From: Pyrinomonadaceae bacterium
Lineage (GTDB): Bacteria; Acidobacteriota; Blastocatellia; Pyrinomonadales; Pyrinomonadaceae
Direction of reading: 5' to 3'
Length of the DNA: 64,000 nucleotides
Assembly: GCA_026129865.1 (NCBI GenBank)
Contig: JAHCHG010000014.1
Location: 34,222-98,221 of the forward strand
A program made the position numbers and the translations under genes. The stretch's first letter is position 1. The number at the start of each line of letters is the position of its first letter. Of the stretch, positions 17,688-26,248 are shown one piece after another. The notes beneath the pieces were generated by a model. The model did not search any database and was not told the DNA's origin. It saw nothing but the letters and a program-made list of their open reading frames with translations.

Positions 17688-19928
17688 CTATAGGTCGCCG
17701 CAGCGGGAAATAGTCCATTTGTAAACGATCTTGCCGCCGAGCGGATCGTCAAAAGATTCTGTGCCCCAGATCTCTTCAACGCTCTCTCCTGTTTTTAAAA
17801 GCCGCCGCATGGTTTTTGTTCGACTGAGCGGAGTGATGATCATATTGGCAAATTCTTCTGTCGTAGATTCCGCAGTCTGATCTTCGTCAACCGGACAGGC
17901 AGATTCGGAAACCGTAAAACTGCGGCGTTTTGTGCCTTTGAACAGCTCGTAATTTGAGAGGTCCGGCGAGAGCGACAAGAGAAAATTGTCCGATAGATCA
18001 ACTTTAATTGGAGATTTCCCGCTTTTGTCTACATTTAGCGTTATCGCTTCACGAATTCGCGCGCCGGAATCTTTGGACGCCTGATCGGAACAGCAAACAT
18101 CGGCTTCACCTGTCCCTTCGAAAATATCCGAATTTTTCACCCGAACCGTTACATCAGCCGGAATCGGCGGTGTGTCGAACGGCATATCCCGACGCCGGGG
18201 ATTGAGATTCCAGGTAATCTCCGTCAATTCATTTACCGTTCTCGTGCCTTTCCTGGATACTGTTTTCACGACCGTCGATTGACTAAAAGTCCTTTTATAC
18301 TCGATCGTTCCCGCCCAATCTTCGGTGCAAAGCTCCCAATCTTTAACGGGCACGGTCAGCTTTCTAATGTCCCATTTCATTCGAAATCCGAGTTCCGGAA
18401 TTATTCCCAAAATAGCGATCGGACCGCCGGTCGCAATGCCGAGCGCAGCTCCGCCGATATCGATAAAATTCTGCGCCGTATCGCGCGAAGATTTGAATGC
18501 AACAGCGATCTTAATTCCCGCCTTTTTTCTAACCGGAACGACCGGTTTATTGATAACTGCCGGAATTTTCGGAGCGCCGACGAGGTTCATTTTGCTTTCA
18601 CCGTTATCATCGGTGATCTGTTCAAGAGGATTTCGCTTTGCACCTTCGGGCGCTTTTAAATTTACGAAATTATCGAACTTTCCGGTTTTTGAGCTTCCCT
18701 GACCGGAAAAACTTGCGTCGTCCGTCAACTCCCAGGCGATGTCGCGCCCGGCAAGCGGTCCGTCGCTCGGCATACTGAAATCGAGCCCGCTGGCTGTGTT
18801 AAGTGCGAGCCGGACACAGTTTAAAAACTGCAGATTTCCGACTTCAGCCCAAACACGCGCGGTCATTTCGCGGCTTTGACCTTCGACACTATTTTTCGTC
18901 CGCTCGAGCGGCATCGGGTCCTCGATCTTCATTTCGCCTTTCAGCGTCATCATCGCCGCAACCAGCTTTGCCCAGGAAAGCGCGATGTTCACCAAACCGA
19001 GTCGAAATCCGATTTTTCCAAGTGTTTCCGAACCCTTCGTAGAAAGTGTCTCAGCGATCTTTTCCAAAAACTGCCCGTGCGCGGTTGTTATCCCGAGCGA
19101 CGACGCATCCATCACCAGACTTTCGATATCGTTAGTCTGGCACGGCGGCGGCGAAAAATAATTTGCTTTGACCAAATTCAGCCGGTCATCTCGTTTTTGA
19201 TCGAACCGGTTTTTCGCCGAAGCGTTCTGAGCAAAAGCGATAACGTCGCCGATCAAGCGGCGTTCCCAGAGCGATGTTTGAATTACGCTCAGCGGCACCG
19301 TCGCCGAATTGGTTGACAGGAGATCGACGCTCTGTTGAGAGTTTTTCCCGAGTTCGACGATCAGCCGAGCCCAGAACCTGACAAGTTTATTCGAAGAGTT
19401 CGCCGATGTCCGAAGATCGCGCATCATCAGCGACGCAACCTGCGAAGGCGGAATTTCCGGCGTGTCCTTCCCGATCTGAGTTGAAAGCTGCTCCACCGAC
19501 GAAACGAAGCCGCGGCGCGATAGTTTCAGCATTCCGGCAACTTCGAAATCGTAAAATGCGATACCCATTCCGCTGCCGGTCGTCGGTTGATAAAGCACCT
19601 TTTGATTTTCGTTAATTATGAAAAATCCGGCGCGCTGGAGCGTTGTTATCAGCAGCGGAAGATTGTCTTCGTCGTAATCCGTCAAACGTTTTGCCAGCGC
19701 GGCGGCAAGCGCGTCGTTCGGCGCGCCGCCGAAATCTTCAGGCGCCGGAAGACCGCTCGCCGCAAAGTCATTGGCTGAATCTTCGGGTTTGCTTTCGTCC
19801 GTCTTATCGGGGTCAAATTTTGAAACGGGCGAAGTTATCTTCGGAGCGGTCCGTGACGGTTTTTGAGCGAAAATTATAGTCGACTGAACCAGAATAAAAA
19901 CGAGCAGTGCGGAGATAAGAATTTTCAT
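17688..19928 (-). CDS. Large secreted protein of unknown function
   Basis: A 746-residue protein with a Sec signal peptide (KILISALLVFILVQSTIIFAQ, cut after A or Q). The middle has a helical region around residues 280-340 and a Gly/Ala/Ile-rich segment near residue 495 (FIDIGGAALGIATGGPIAILGIIPELGF) that could be a membrane-associated hairpin. The C-terminal third is beta-rich. I see no family signature. It starts 13 bases after the preceding gene's stop, so the pair is co-transcribed. Confidence 0.75.
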   Translation of the reverse strand: MKILISALLVFILVQSTIIFAQKPSRTAPKITSPVSKFDPDKTDESKPEDSANDFAASGLPAPEDFGGAPNDALAAALAKRLTDYDEDNLPLLITTLQRAGFFIINENQKVLYQPTTGSGMGIAFYDFEVAGMLKLSRRGFVSSVEQLSTQIGKDTPEIPPSQVASLMMRDLRTSANSSNKLVRFWARLIVELGKNSQQSVDLLSTNSATVPLSVIQTSLWERRLIGDVIAFAQNASAKNRFDQKRDDRLNLVKANYFSPPPCQTNDIESLVMDASSLGITTAHGQFLEKIAETLSTKGSETLGKIGFRLGLVNIALSWAKLVAAMMTLKGEMKIEDPMPLERTKNSVEGQSREMTARVWAEVGNLQFLNCVRLALNTASGLDFSMPSDGPLAGRDIAWELTDDASFSGQGSSKTGKFDNFVNLKAPEGAKRNPLEQITDDNGESKMNLVGAPKIPAVINKPVVPVRKKAGIKIAVAFKSSRDTAQNFIDIGGAALGIATGGPIAILGIIPELGFRMKWDIRKLTVPVKDWELCTEDWAGTIEYKRTFSQSTVVKTVSRKGTRTVNELTEITWNLNPRRRDMPFDTPPIPADVTVRVKNSDIFEGTGEADVCCSDQASKDSGARIREAITLNVDKSGKSPIKVDLSDNFLLSLSPDLSNYELFKGTKRRSFTVSESACPVDEDQTAESTTEEFANMIITPLSRTKTMRRLLKTGESVEEIWGTESFDDPLGGKIVYKWTISRCGDL

Positions 19929-19941
19929 AACCGTTAACCTT

Positions 19942-21225
19942 TTATTTCAATTTCGGCGTAATCTGAGACAGGGCTCTATCGATCGCGGCTTTAACCGCGT
20001 CGTCGGCTTTTCCGTCAGCTTTTTCTTTGGCTGAACCGGACGCGATCACGGTTTTGCCGTCTCCCGAATAAAGCGTCACGACAACTTCGGCTTCGGATTT
20101 ACCGACCTTTGCTCCATCTTCATTGCCGGTAACCTTTCCGAAAAGCCCGCCGATCTTGCTGGCGCCGGATTCCTTTGCAGATTTGATCTCAACGCCGATC
20201 ACGTTTCCGTAAGCTCCGCTGGCGATATCGTTTTGCGACATTACGATAACGCCGTCGATGGAATCGGAAGAAATTTTTGAAGCGAGATATTGCCTGATCG
20301 AATTTTGATTGATCTTCGATACACTGCCGGAAAAGAAATCGATCGCAACCGCCTTTTTCTTTGACGAACGTGCGCCGCTTGAATCGACGATATTTCCAGC
20401 CGCGATATTGTTCATGCTGAATGACATCAAACTTTGCTCGGAATTAACCTCGGCAAAACCTTTCGGAATTTCAAAAAGCGCAACGTCCAGTGATTCTTTT
20501 GAAAGGTCGAGGGTTTCGATAGATGAAACCATCGTGTCGTTCCTTAAAAGATCCGTCATCGTAGTTTTGCCTTCGAGCATCATTCCCGGATATTTGTAAG
20601 AACCCTTCATTACAAACTTATCGCGGCATTTTTCTTCGGGTTTCCCTTCGCCGCGCGGCAGTTCTATCTGGCAAACGGCGTTTTCGGGAATTAGATAAAC
20701 GAACCAGCCTTCTTCGACCAAACTCATTTTCCCTTCGCCCGAACACGAATCTTTTGATGTTTCGGAAAGCTGTTTTATGATCAATTTCCGCGCCGTTAAA
20801 CCGAACATTTGGCGTCGTTCGCCGGTGTCGGTCAGCGTGTACGTCCAGGTAACGGTTCCGCCCTTTACGGTTTCCGTTTTAGTCGACGGCGAAACCGGAG
20901 GCAGAGGTTTGTCGTCGGAAATGTAAAAAGGGTCGAGATAGTATTTTTTGGATCGTTCGTTGATCTTGACCGTTTGACGAAGGTCGCATTGCTTTATCTC
21001 GGTCAGCTGCGGCATCATTTGCGACATCATTTCGTCTTCGACTTCCATCCGATTCGCCGTCCGCTCGCGCATTCCTTTTACCCAGATCGAACGTTCAAGG
21101 CTAAAACCGTCGCCGCCAGTTCCCATCGTCACCTTCTGCTTCAGCTTAAAATCGGCAAAAGCGGGATTGGTAAGCATTAACAAAGTGGTCGACGCCGCGA
21201 TTAAGAACAATGTAAATTTTTTCAT
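19942..21225 (-). CDS. Secreted protein of unknown function, DUF4412-like N-terminal half
   Basis: A 427-residue protein with a Sec signal peptide (KKFTLFLIAASTTLLMLTNPAFA). The N-terminal half (FKLKQKVTMGTGG, ERSIWVKGMRERTAN, CDLRQTVKINERSKKYYLDPF) resembles periplasmic LolA/DUF4412-type beta-sheet proteins that report on a bound ion or lipid, but this is a weak, pattern-level match. The C-terminal 110 residues look like a separate alpha/beta domain (VVVTLYSGDGKTVIASGSAKEKADG). It lies between two other exported proteins in the same operon. Confidence 0.7.
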   Translation of the reverse strand: MKKFTLFLIAASTTLLMLTNPAFADFKLKQKVTMGTGGDGFSLERSIWVKGMRERTANRMEVEDEMMSQMMPQLTEIKQCDLRQTVKINERSKKYYLDPFYISDDKPLPPVSPSTKTETVKGGTVTWTYTLTDTGERRQMFGLTARKLIIKQLSETSKDSCSGEGKMSLVEEGWFVYLIPENAVCQIELPRGEGKPEEKCRDKFVMKGSYKYPGMMLEGKTTMTDLLRNDTMVSSIETLDLSKESLDVALFEIPKGFAEVNSEQSLMSFSMNNIAAGNIVDSSGARSSKKKAVAIDFFSGSVSKINQNSIRQYLASKISSDSIDGVIVMSQNDIASGAYGNVIGVEIKSAKESGASKIGGLFGKVTGNEDGAKVGKSEAEVVVTLYSGDGKTVIASGSAKEKADGKADDAVKAAIDRALSQITPKLK

Positions 21226-21268
21226 TTCGTACTCCTATGCCGTAGATAAAATTCGATACGCTTCTGCA

Positions 21269-22693
21269 TTATTTTTTCCCGTAAACGCTATAAATACCGC
21301 TGCCCGGATTTTTGGCGTCGAGAAGGTTTAAAAGCCTCGCACCCTTGATGCAGGACCAATGCGCGTTGTAGGTTTTTGGACCTGATTCGATCTTTGAAAA
21401 CTGGATCTGCCAGTTATTTAGGACGCTAAATTTTCCCGCCGAACTCACATTCGCAAATTTCATATTTCCGACCATTCCATTAACAACCAATAGTTTCCAG
21501 TTATATGAATTTCCGTTACCGAATATAAATTCTTCTTTTGACTGGTTGATATTCATGCCCGCGTAGTTTCCGGTGTAAACGTTGTAAAGCTGTTGAACGA
21601 CGGAAAAATCGCTTGTCCAGGTACCGTTGAAATCGCTCTCGGCGATAGCAAATTTGTTGTAATTTGCCATTTGAATCAGCGGTATCAAAAGATCGCTTTC
21701 GCTATCCCACTTTATTGCTTCAGGATCAAATTTGAATTGCTGAACAAAACTGTTTTTGTCGGGAGCGACAAACTCTATCCAGCCGACATTTCCTTGTCTG
21801 AAAAGTAGAACGAATTTCGATTTTCCCGTGGCATTATCGGTGGCGGTTCCCATTCCCAGATACGGTCTGTTATAGGTTGTTATATATGCCGTCTTGTAAT
21901 TTTTCAGATTGCTGTATCGCGGCGCGACCAGAATATTCCATGCGGCGTTTGTCAGCGGTTCGGGATCGGCGGGAAAAACGGTCCCTTCTTTCGGATAATG
22001 AATTAACACCTTGATGTTTCCTTTGACAACTTCAACCCAATCTTCCTGTTCGATGCTCGTCCAGCCGTCGTCAAAGTTCGTTTCGTTAAACTTAAAACCG
22101 GTTTTTTTCGCGGATTGAGTTTTGCCGCTCGGCTGTATCGAAGTTTGCGGTTTCTGCACTGTCTCTGACGATGTTTTCTGCGGAATTTTCTCTAGATCTA
22201 TCGAACCTAAAAACTGTTCAACCGTTTGCTGAAACGCGTCGGTATTGGTCAAAACCAGAATGTTGACCATCTTGCTGCCGCCCGTCATGGTTATCAGCAT
22301 TGCGGCGCCTTTTTTGCCGTCGCTTTCATAGACCGCGATACCGGTTTCCGCCGTCCAGCCGTTTTCGCTAATCGACGGCTGCATTTCCGGTTTGTCCGCG
22401 GGCGCGACTGTTTCCTTGACTATCGTTTCCCACGCAGCATCAAAATTTGCTTTCGAATCGCTCGACGCCGGGAGCGATTTGAAAAGCGTGATGATGCAAA
22501 TACCGCCATCGGTATTTTCAGCGCCGAATTGGACGGCATTTGCCAGCAGCTCCTTTTGCCAGCCTTTTGGAGTTTGGAATGAAGCGATGTCAAATTTTTC
22601 TACCGTTCCGCGGGAACCCGTCTCTTTCTGGGCAAATATCGATTGTGCGGAAATCAGCAACACGGCTAAAATCAACAGGCGGCTTCTAATCAT
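21269..22693 (-). CDS. Secreted protein of unknown function, first gene of an export cluster
   Basis: A 474-residue protein with a Sec signal peptide (IRSRLLILAVLLISAQSIFAQ). The first half looks like a PsbP/DcrB-type domain (IASFQTPKGWQKELLANAVQF, TGIAVYESDGKKGAAMLITMTGG). A linker rich in Gln/Ser/Thr leads to a C-terminal beta-barrel-like part (FNGTWTSDFSVVQQLYNVYTGNYAGMNINQSKEEF) reminiscent of lipocalin-like domains. The assignments are by pattern only. It heads a run of four exported proteins and is divergent from the ECF sigma gene at 22980 across 286 bases in which I see no further gene. Confidence 0.72.
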   Translation of the reverse strand: MIRSRLLILAVLLISAQSIFAQKETGSRGTVEKFDIASFQTPKGWQKELLANAVQFGAENTDGGICIITLFKSLPASSDSKANFDAAWETIVKETVAPADKPEMQPSISENGWTAETGIAVYESDGKKGAAMLITMTGGSKMVNILVLTNTDAFQQTVEQFLGSIDLEKIPQKTSSETVQKPQTSIQPSGKTQSAKKTGFKFNETNFDDGWTSIEQEDWVEVVKGNIKVLIHYPKEGTVFPADPEPLTNAAWNILVAPRYSNLKNYKTAYITTYNRPYLGMGTATDNATGKSKFVLLFRQGNVGWIEFVAPDKNSFVQQFKFDPEAIKWDSESDLLIPLIQMANYNKFAIAESDFNGTWTSDFSVVQQLYNVYTGNYAGMNINQSKEEFIFGNGNSYNWKLLVVNGMVGNMKFANVSSAGKFSVLNNWQIQFSKIESGPKTYNAHWSCIKGARLLNLLDAKNPGSGIYSVYGKK

Positions 22694-22979
22694 TTTCGTT
22701 TCTCCGTCAATTGTCTTTAAACTTTTTCTGTCAGCCCACTCCGCGAGATTTAATCGCGGAATGGCTCATGGAAATGTTCCAACGGCTAGAAAACGGCTCG
22801 GTTAACATCAAGCCGATATCTGCTTTTACTTTCCCTGGCTCGGTCAGGTGCTGGGAAATTAGGTTGGCGCGGGAAAGGCAATTCTTACGAACCTGCGCGT
22901 TTAAAAACGAATTTTCGGTTTCTGCGAGATTAATGACAACGTCCAGAGGTTTTCTCTGCTAAAATTTTCCTGAACTCCT

Positions 22980-23540
22980 ATGTCGAATGAAGTAAACTTG
23001 CTGCTCGAAAACATCAGAACCGGAAACAGGAGCCAAAATAGCGAGGCTTTGGATAAGCTTTTGCCTATCGTTTACAAAGAACTTCGCAAGCTCGCCGCCA
23101 GCTTTTTAAACCGCGAACATGCCGTTTCGCTTCAAACCACCGAACTCGTTCACGAAGCATATTTCAAATTAACGAATCAGCGATCAGTCGATTGGGAAAA
23201 CCGCGGACAGTTTTTCGCTATCGCAGCACAGGCGATGCGGCGAATCCTGATCGATGCCGCGCGGGCGCGAAGAACGCTTAAGCACGGTGTCGAGAAAGTG
23301 TCGCTCGACGATATGCCGCTCATTACGACGTCGATGGATCACAGCTTGATCGATCTGGACGACGCGTTAAAGGAGCTTGAAAAATTTGACGAGCGGCAAT
23401 GCCGGATTGTTGAACTGCGTTACTTTTCAGGCTTAACGATCGAGGAAACCGCAGAGGTGCTTGATATCTCTCCGGCAACTGTAAAACGCGAATGGGCGAT
23501 CGCAAAAGCCTGGCTTTTTCAGAAGATCAATCGATCTTGA
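22980..23540 (+). CDS. ECF-type RNA polymerase sigma factor, kinase-linked group
   Basis: A 186-residue sigma factor. Region 2 contains LVHEAYFKLTNQRSVDWENRGQFFAIAAQAMRRILIDAARARRT, very typical of the ECF group in Acidobacteriota and Planctomycetes whose members sit beside Ser/Thr kinases (the Sig-70_X6/TIGR02999 type). Region 4 contains CRIVELRYFSGLTIEETAEVLDISPATVKREWAIAKAWL, a clear helix-turn-helix. No anti-sigma gene is adjacent; instead a membrane Ser/Thr kinase follows after 86 bases, which suggests control by phosphorylation. Confidence 0.95.
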   Translation: MSNEVNLLLENIRTGNRSQNSEALDKLLPIVYKELRKLAASFLNREHAVSLQTTELVHEAYFKLTNQRSVDWENRGQFFAIAAQAMRRILIDAARARRTLKHGVEKVSLDDMPLITTSMDHSLIDLDDALKELEKFDERQCRIVELRYFSGLTIEETAEVLDISPATVKREWAIAKAWLFQKINRS

Positions 23541-23626
23541 GCCGGTAAGAAGATTTTAGACGCGTAGTTTATTGAATCAAGTTCCGTCGCAGTTTCCAAG
23601 TAACTTGGCTCCGTGATCGTCGCAAT

Positions 23627-26200
23627 ATGAATACCGCCGAATGGCTTCAAATTAAGGATCTGGTTTCTCAAGCAATCGATCTGCCCGACGATCAGCGTGT
23701 GCGCTTTCTCGCGTCAATATCCGACAGCACGATCCGTACGGAAGTCAAAGACCTGCTCGCTTCCATGTCGGATTCAGCGGATTTTATCGAAACTCCGCTG
23801 ATGGTAGAGCTTGGTGCCGTTGAAAATGAGATCGTCGACCGTTTGATCGGAACCACGATCGGAAATTATTCCCTGTTGAAAAGGCTCGGTTCGGGAGGAA
23901 TGGGAGCTGTTTATCTTGCAAAACGTGAAAATGCAGATTTTACACAGTTTGCCGCGCTCAAGATCATCAAGCGCGGTATGGATTCGGAAGCGATCGTCCA
24001 GCGTTTTTCGAACGAACGGAGGATCTTATCTTCGCTCAAACATCCGAATATTGCGCAATTGATCGACGGCGGAATTTCTGCGGACGGTTTGCCGTTTTTC
24101 GTCATGGAATATGTCGAAGGCGAGCCTTTGAACGAGTTTTGCCGAATTCACGATCTTGGGCTCGAAGAGCGGCTCGATATTTTCCGTAAGATCTGTTCCG
24201 CGGTCGAACATGCTCATAAAAACCTCGTCGTCCATCGCGATCTAAAGCCTTCCAACATTATCGTAACCGAAGATAGCGTCCCAAAATTGCTTGATTTCGG
24301 AATCGCAAAGGTTTTGGCGAACCAGGAAACTCTTGCCACGGAAACCGGCGCGTTTGGAAAAATGCTTACGCCGGAATATGCGTCGCCCGAACAAATAGCC
24401 GGAAAACCCGTTACGACGACGTCAGATGTTTATTCGCTCGGGGTTATTCTTTACGAACTTCTCACGAACCAAAGACCGTTCGATTTTCGCGGCAGATCAT
24501 ACGAAGACTTGATAGATACGGCAAAAAGAACCGAACCGCCGCGACCGAGCCAAACGGCTTCCCGCAGCGGATTAACTTCCGAGGAAGGTTCGCGTGCTTT
24601 TTCCGTTCCGAAACGTCTGCTTCAGGGCGATCTGGACAATATTATTTTAAAAGCGCTGCGGACGGATCCTTCTGAGCGGTACGATTCCGTTCGGCAGTTT
24701 TCCGAAGATATTTCGCGTTATTTGACCGGAAAACCGGTTCATGCAAGACCGCAAACAGCGCGATACCGATTCGAAAAATATTATATGCGCCATAAGATCG
24801 CCGTTTTGTCCGCGGCGATGGTTTTGATCTCGCTTATCACGGGAATTTCGATCGCAACGTGGCAGGCAATTGCCGCCAGCCGTGAAAGATCGATCGCGGA
24901 ACGGCGTTTTAGAGAGGTCAGGGAAATGGCAAATTCTTTGATGTTCGACATTCACGACTCAATCAAAGATCTGCCGGGTACGACTCCTGCACGAAAACTT
25001 CTTGTCGAAAAGGCGCTTGCTTATCTCGATCAGCTTTCCGCGGAGTCTACCGACGACGATACGTTAAAGATCGAACTGGCAAACGGTTACGAAAAGATCG
25101 CAGACGTGCAGGGCGGTGCAATGGGATCGAATTTGGGAGATTCTTCCGGTGCGCTTGCCAGTTATGCAAAGGCTCTTGCGATCCGAGAAGAACTCGCCGA
25201 AAAAAGCGGCAGCGGCGAACAACAATACGCGGCGGCGATCCTTCACAGCAAATCGTTTCAGGTTTTAATGCTTCTCAACGATTTTGAGAAGGCGGAAATT
25301 CATTCAAGCCTTTCAATTGAGATCCTCGCAAAACTCACCGCCGCACAGCCCGGCAATTCTGTTTACAGAATTACCGCCGCCCGTTTTTATCTGGAGCGAG
25401 GCGATCTGCTTGCCTCGCTCGCCACCGGAGACGCGAACTTGGCGTTGGAAAACTACCGACAGAGCATCATCGCCGCGGAATCGGTTCCGGAAAACGGAGA
25501 GTTAGATCAAAAGGCTGCGGATGGGTTGACCCTGCGGGAAAAGATCTTGAGCGTTGAACAGATGGCGTATCGGCGGATCGGTCAAAATGCGATCGTCAGA
25601 AAACAGCCGGAAGAAGCGTTTGCAAATTACGAAAAGGCATTGGAAAAAAGCAGACAGCTGGCGGCGCAGAACGATCCGCCGAAACCGCAGCATCAGATCG
25701 TTTTGGCTATATCGCTGGGAAATCTTGCCCGCGCGCAGGCAGATGACGGTGATCTCGAAAAGGCGATTGCAAATGCCGCAAATATGCTGGAAATTTGTGA
25801 AAAGGTCGCTAACGACGATCCGAAAAATTATTTGGCAGTTAGTCAACTTTCGCTTGCGCACGAAAGCCTCGGGTCCGTTTATTTTAAACTTCGAAACTTT
25901 CCGAGAGCATTGGAAAATCTTGGGGAAGCTCGCCGGATTCAGGAAGCTATCAAACAAGATCATCCGGAAGATATTTACAACATCGGCAATTTGGGTGAAA
26001 CGTACGCATTCATCGGCGTGATCCATGAAGAACTCGCGAAAAGCAGAACGCGCCGGACGGAAAATCTGGCAACTGCTGCCGGATGGCATCGGCAGAGCCT
26101 CGATATTTGGCTGGAATTGGAACGAAACGGCACACTTCCCGCCTACTACGGCGGAAAGATCGAAGAGCAAAGGAAAGCTCTCGCGCGTTGCCGGATCTGA
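23627..26200 (+). CDS. Membrane serine/threonine protein kinase with extracytoplasmic TPR domain
   Basis: An 857-residue protein. The kinase domain spans about residues 80-370: glycine loop LGSGGMGAVYLAK, catalytic lysine K112 in AALKII, HRDLKPSN with D205, DFGIAK with D223, and an APE-like SPEQIAGKPVTTTSDVYSLGVILYEL. One membrane helix lies at about 391-412. The remainder (TPR-type helices such as EEAFANYEKALEKSRQLAA) would be outside the membrane as a sensor. Kinase-membrane-TPR proteins next to this ECF sigma type are a common acidobacterial arrangement, and phosphorylation of the sigma factor is the expected output. It ends 48 bases before a convergent gene. Confidence 0.95.
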   Translation: MNTAEWLQIKDLVSQAIDLPDDQRVRFLASISDSTIRTEVKDLLASMSDSADFIETPLMVELGAVENEIVDRLIGTTIGNYSLLKRLGSGGMGAVYLAKRENADFTQFAALKIIKRGMDSEAIVQRFSNERRILSSLKHPNIAQLIDGGISADGLPFFVMEYVEGEPLNEFCRIHDLGLEERLDIFRKICSAVEHAHKNLVVHRDLKPSNIIVTEDSVPKLLDFGIAKVLANQETLATETGAFGKMLTPEYASPEQIAGKPVTTTSDVYSLGVILYELLTNQRPFDFRGRSYEDLIDTAKRTEPPRPSQTASRSGLTSEEGSRAFSVPKRLLQGDLDNIILKALRTDPSERYDSVRQFSEDISRYLTGKPVHARPQTARYRFEKYYMRHKIAVLSAAMVLISLITGISIATWQAIAASRERSIAERRFREVREMANSLMFDIHDSIKDLPGTTPARKLLVEKALAYLDQLSAESTDDDTLKIELANGYEKIADVQGGAMGSNLGDSSGALASYAKALAIREELAEKSGSGEQQYAAAILHSKSFQVLMLLNDFEKAEIHSSLSIEILAKLTAAQPGNSVYRITAARFYLERGDLLASLATGDANLALENYRQSIIAAESVPENGELDQKAADGLTLREKILSVEQMAYRRIGQNAIVRKQPEEAFANYEKALEKSRQLAAQNDPPKPQHQIVLAISLGNLARAQADDGDLEKAIANAANMLEICEKVANDDPKNYLAVSQLSLAHESLGSVYFKLRNFPRALENLGEARRIQEAIKQDHPEDIYNIGNLGETYAFIGVIHEELAKSRTRRTENLATAAGWHRQSLDIWLELERNGTLPAYYGGKIEEQRKALARCRI

Positions 26201-26248
26201 AAACGCAGCCGTTCGGTTTCACTTGCTGCGAAAACGATCCCAAAGCCT

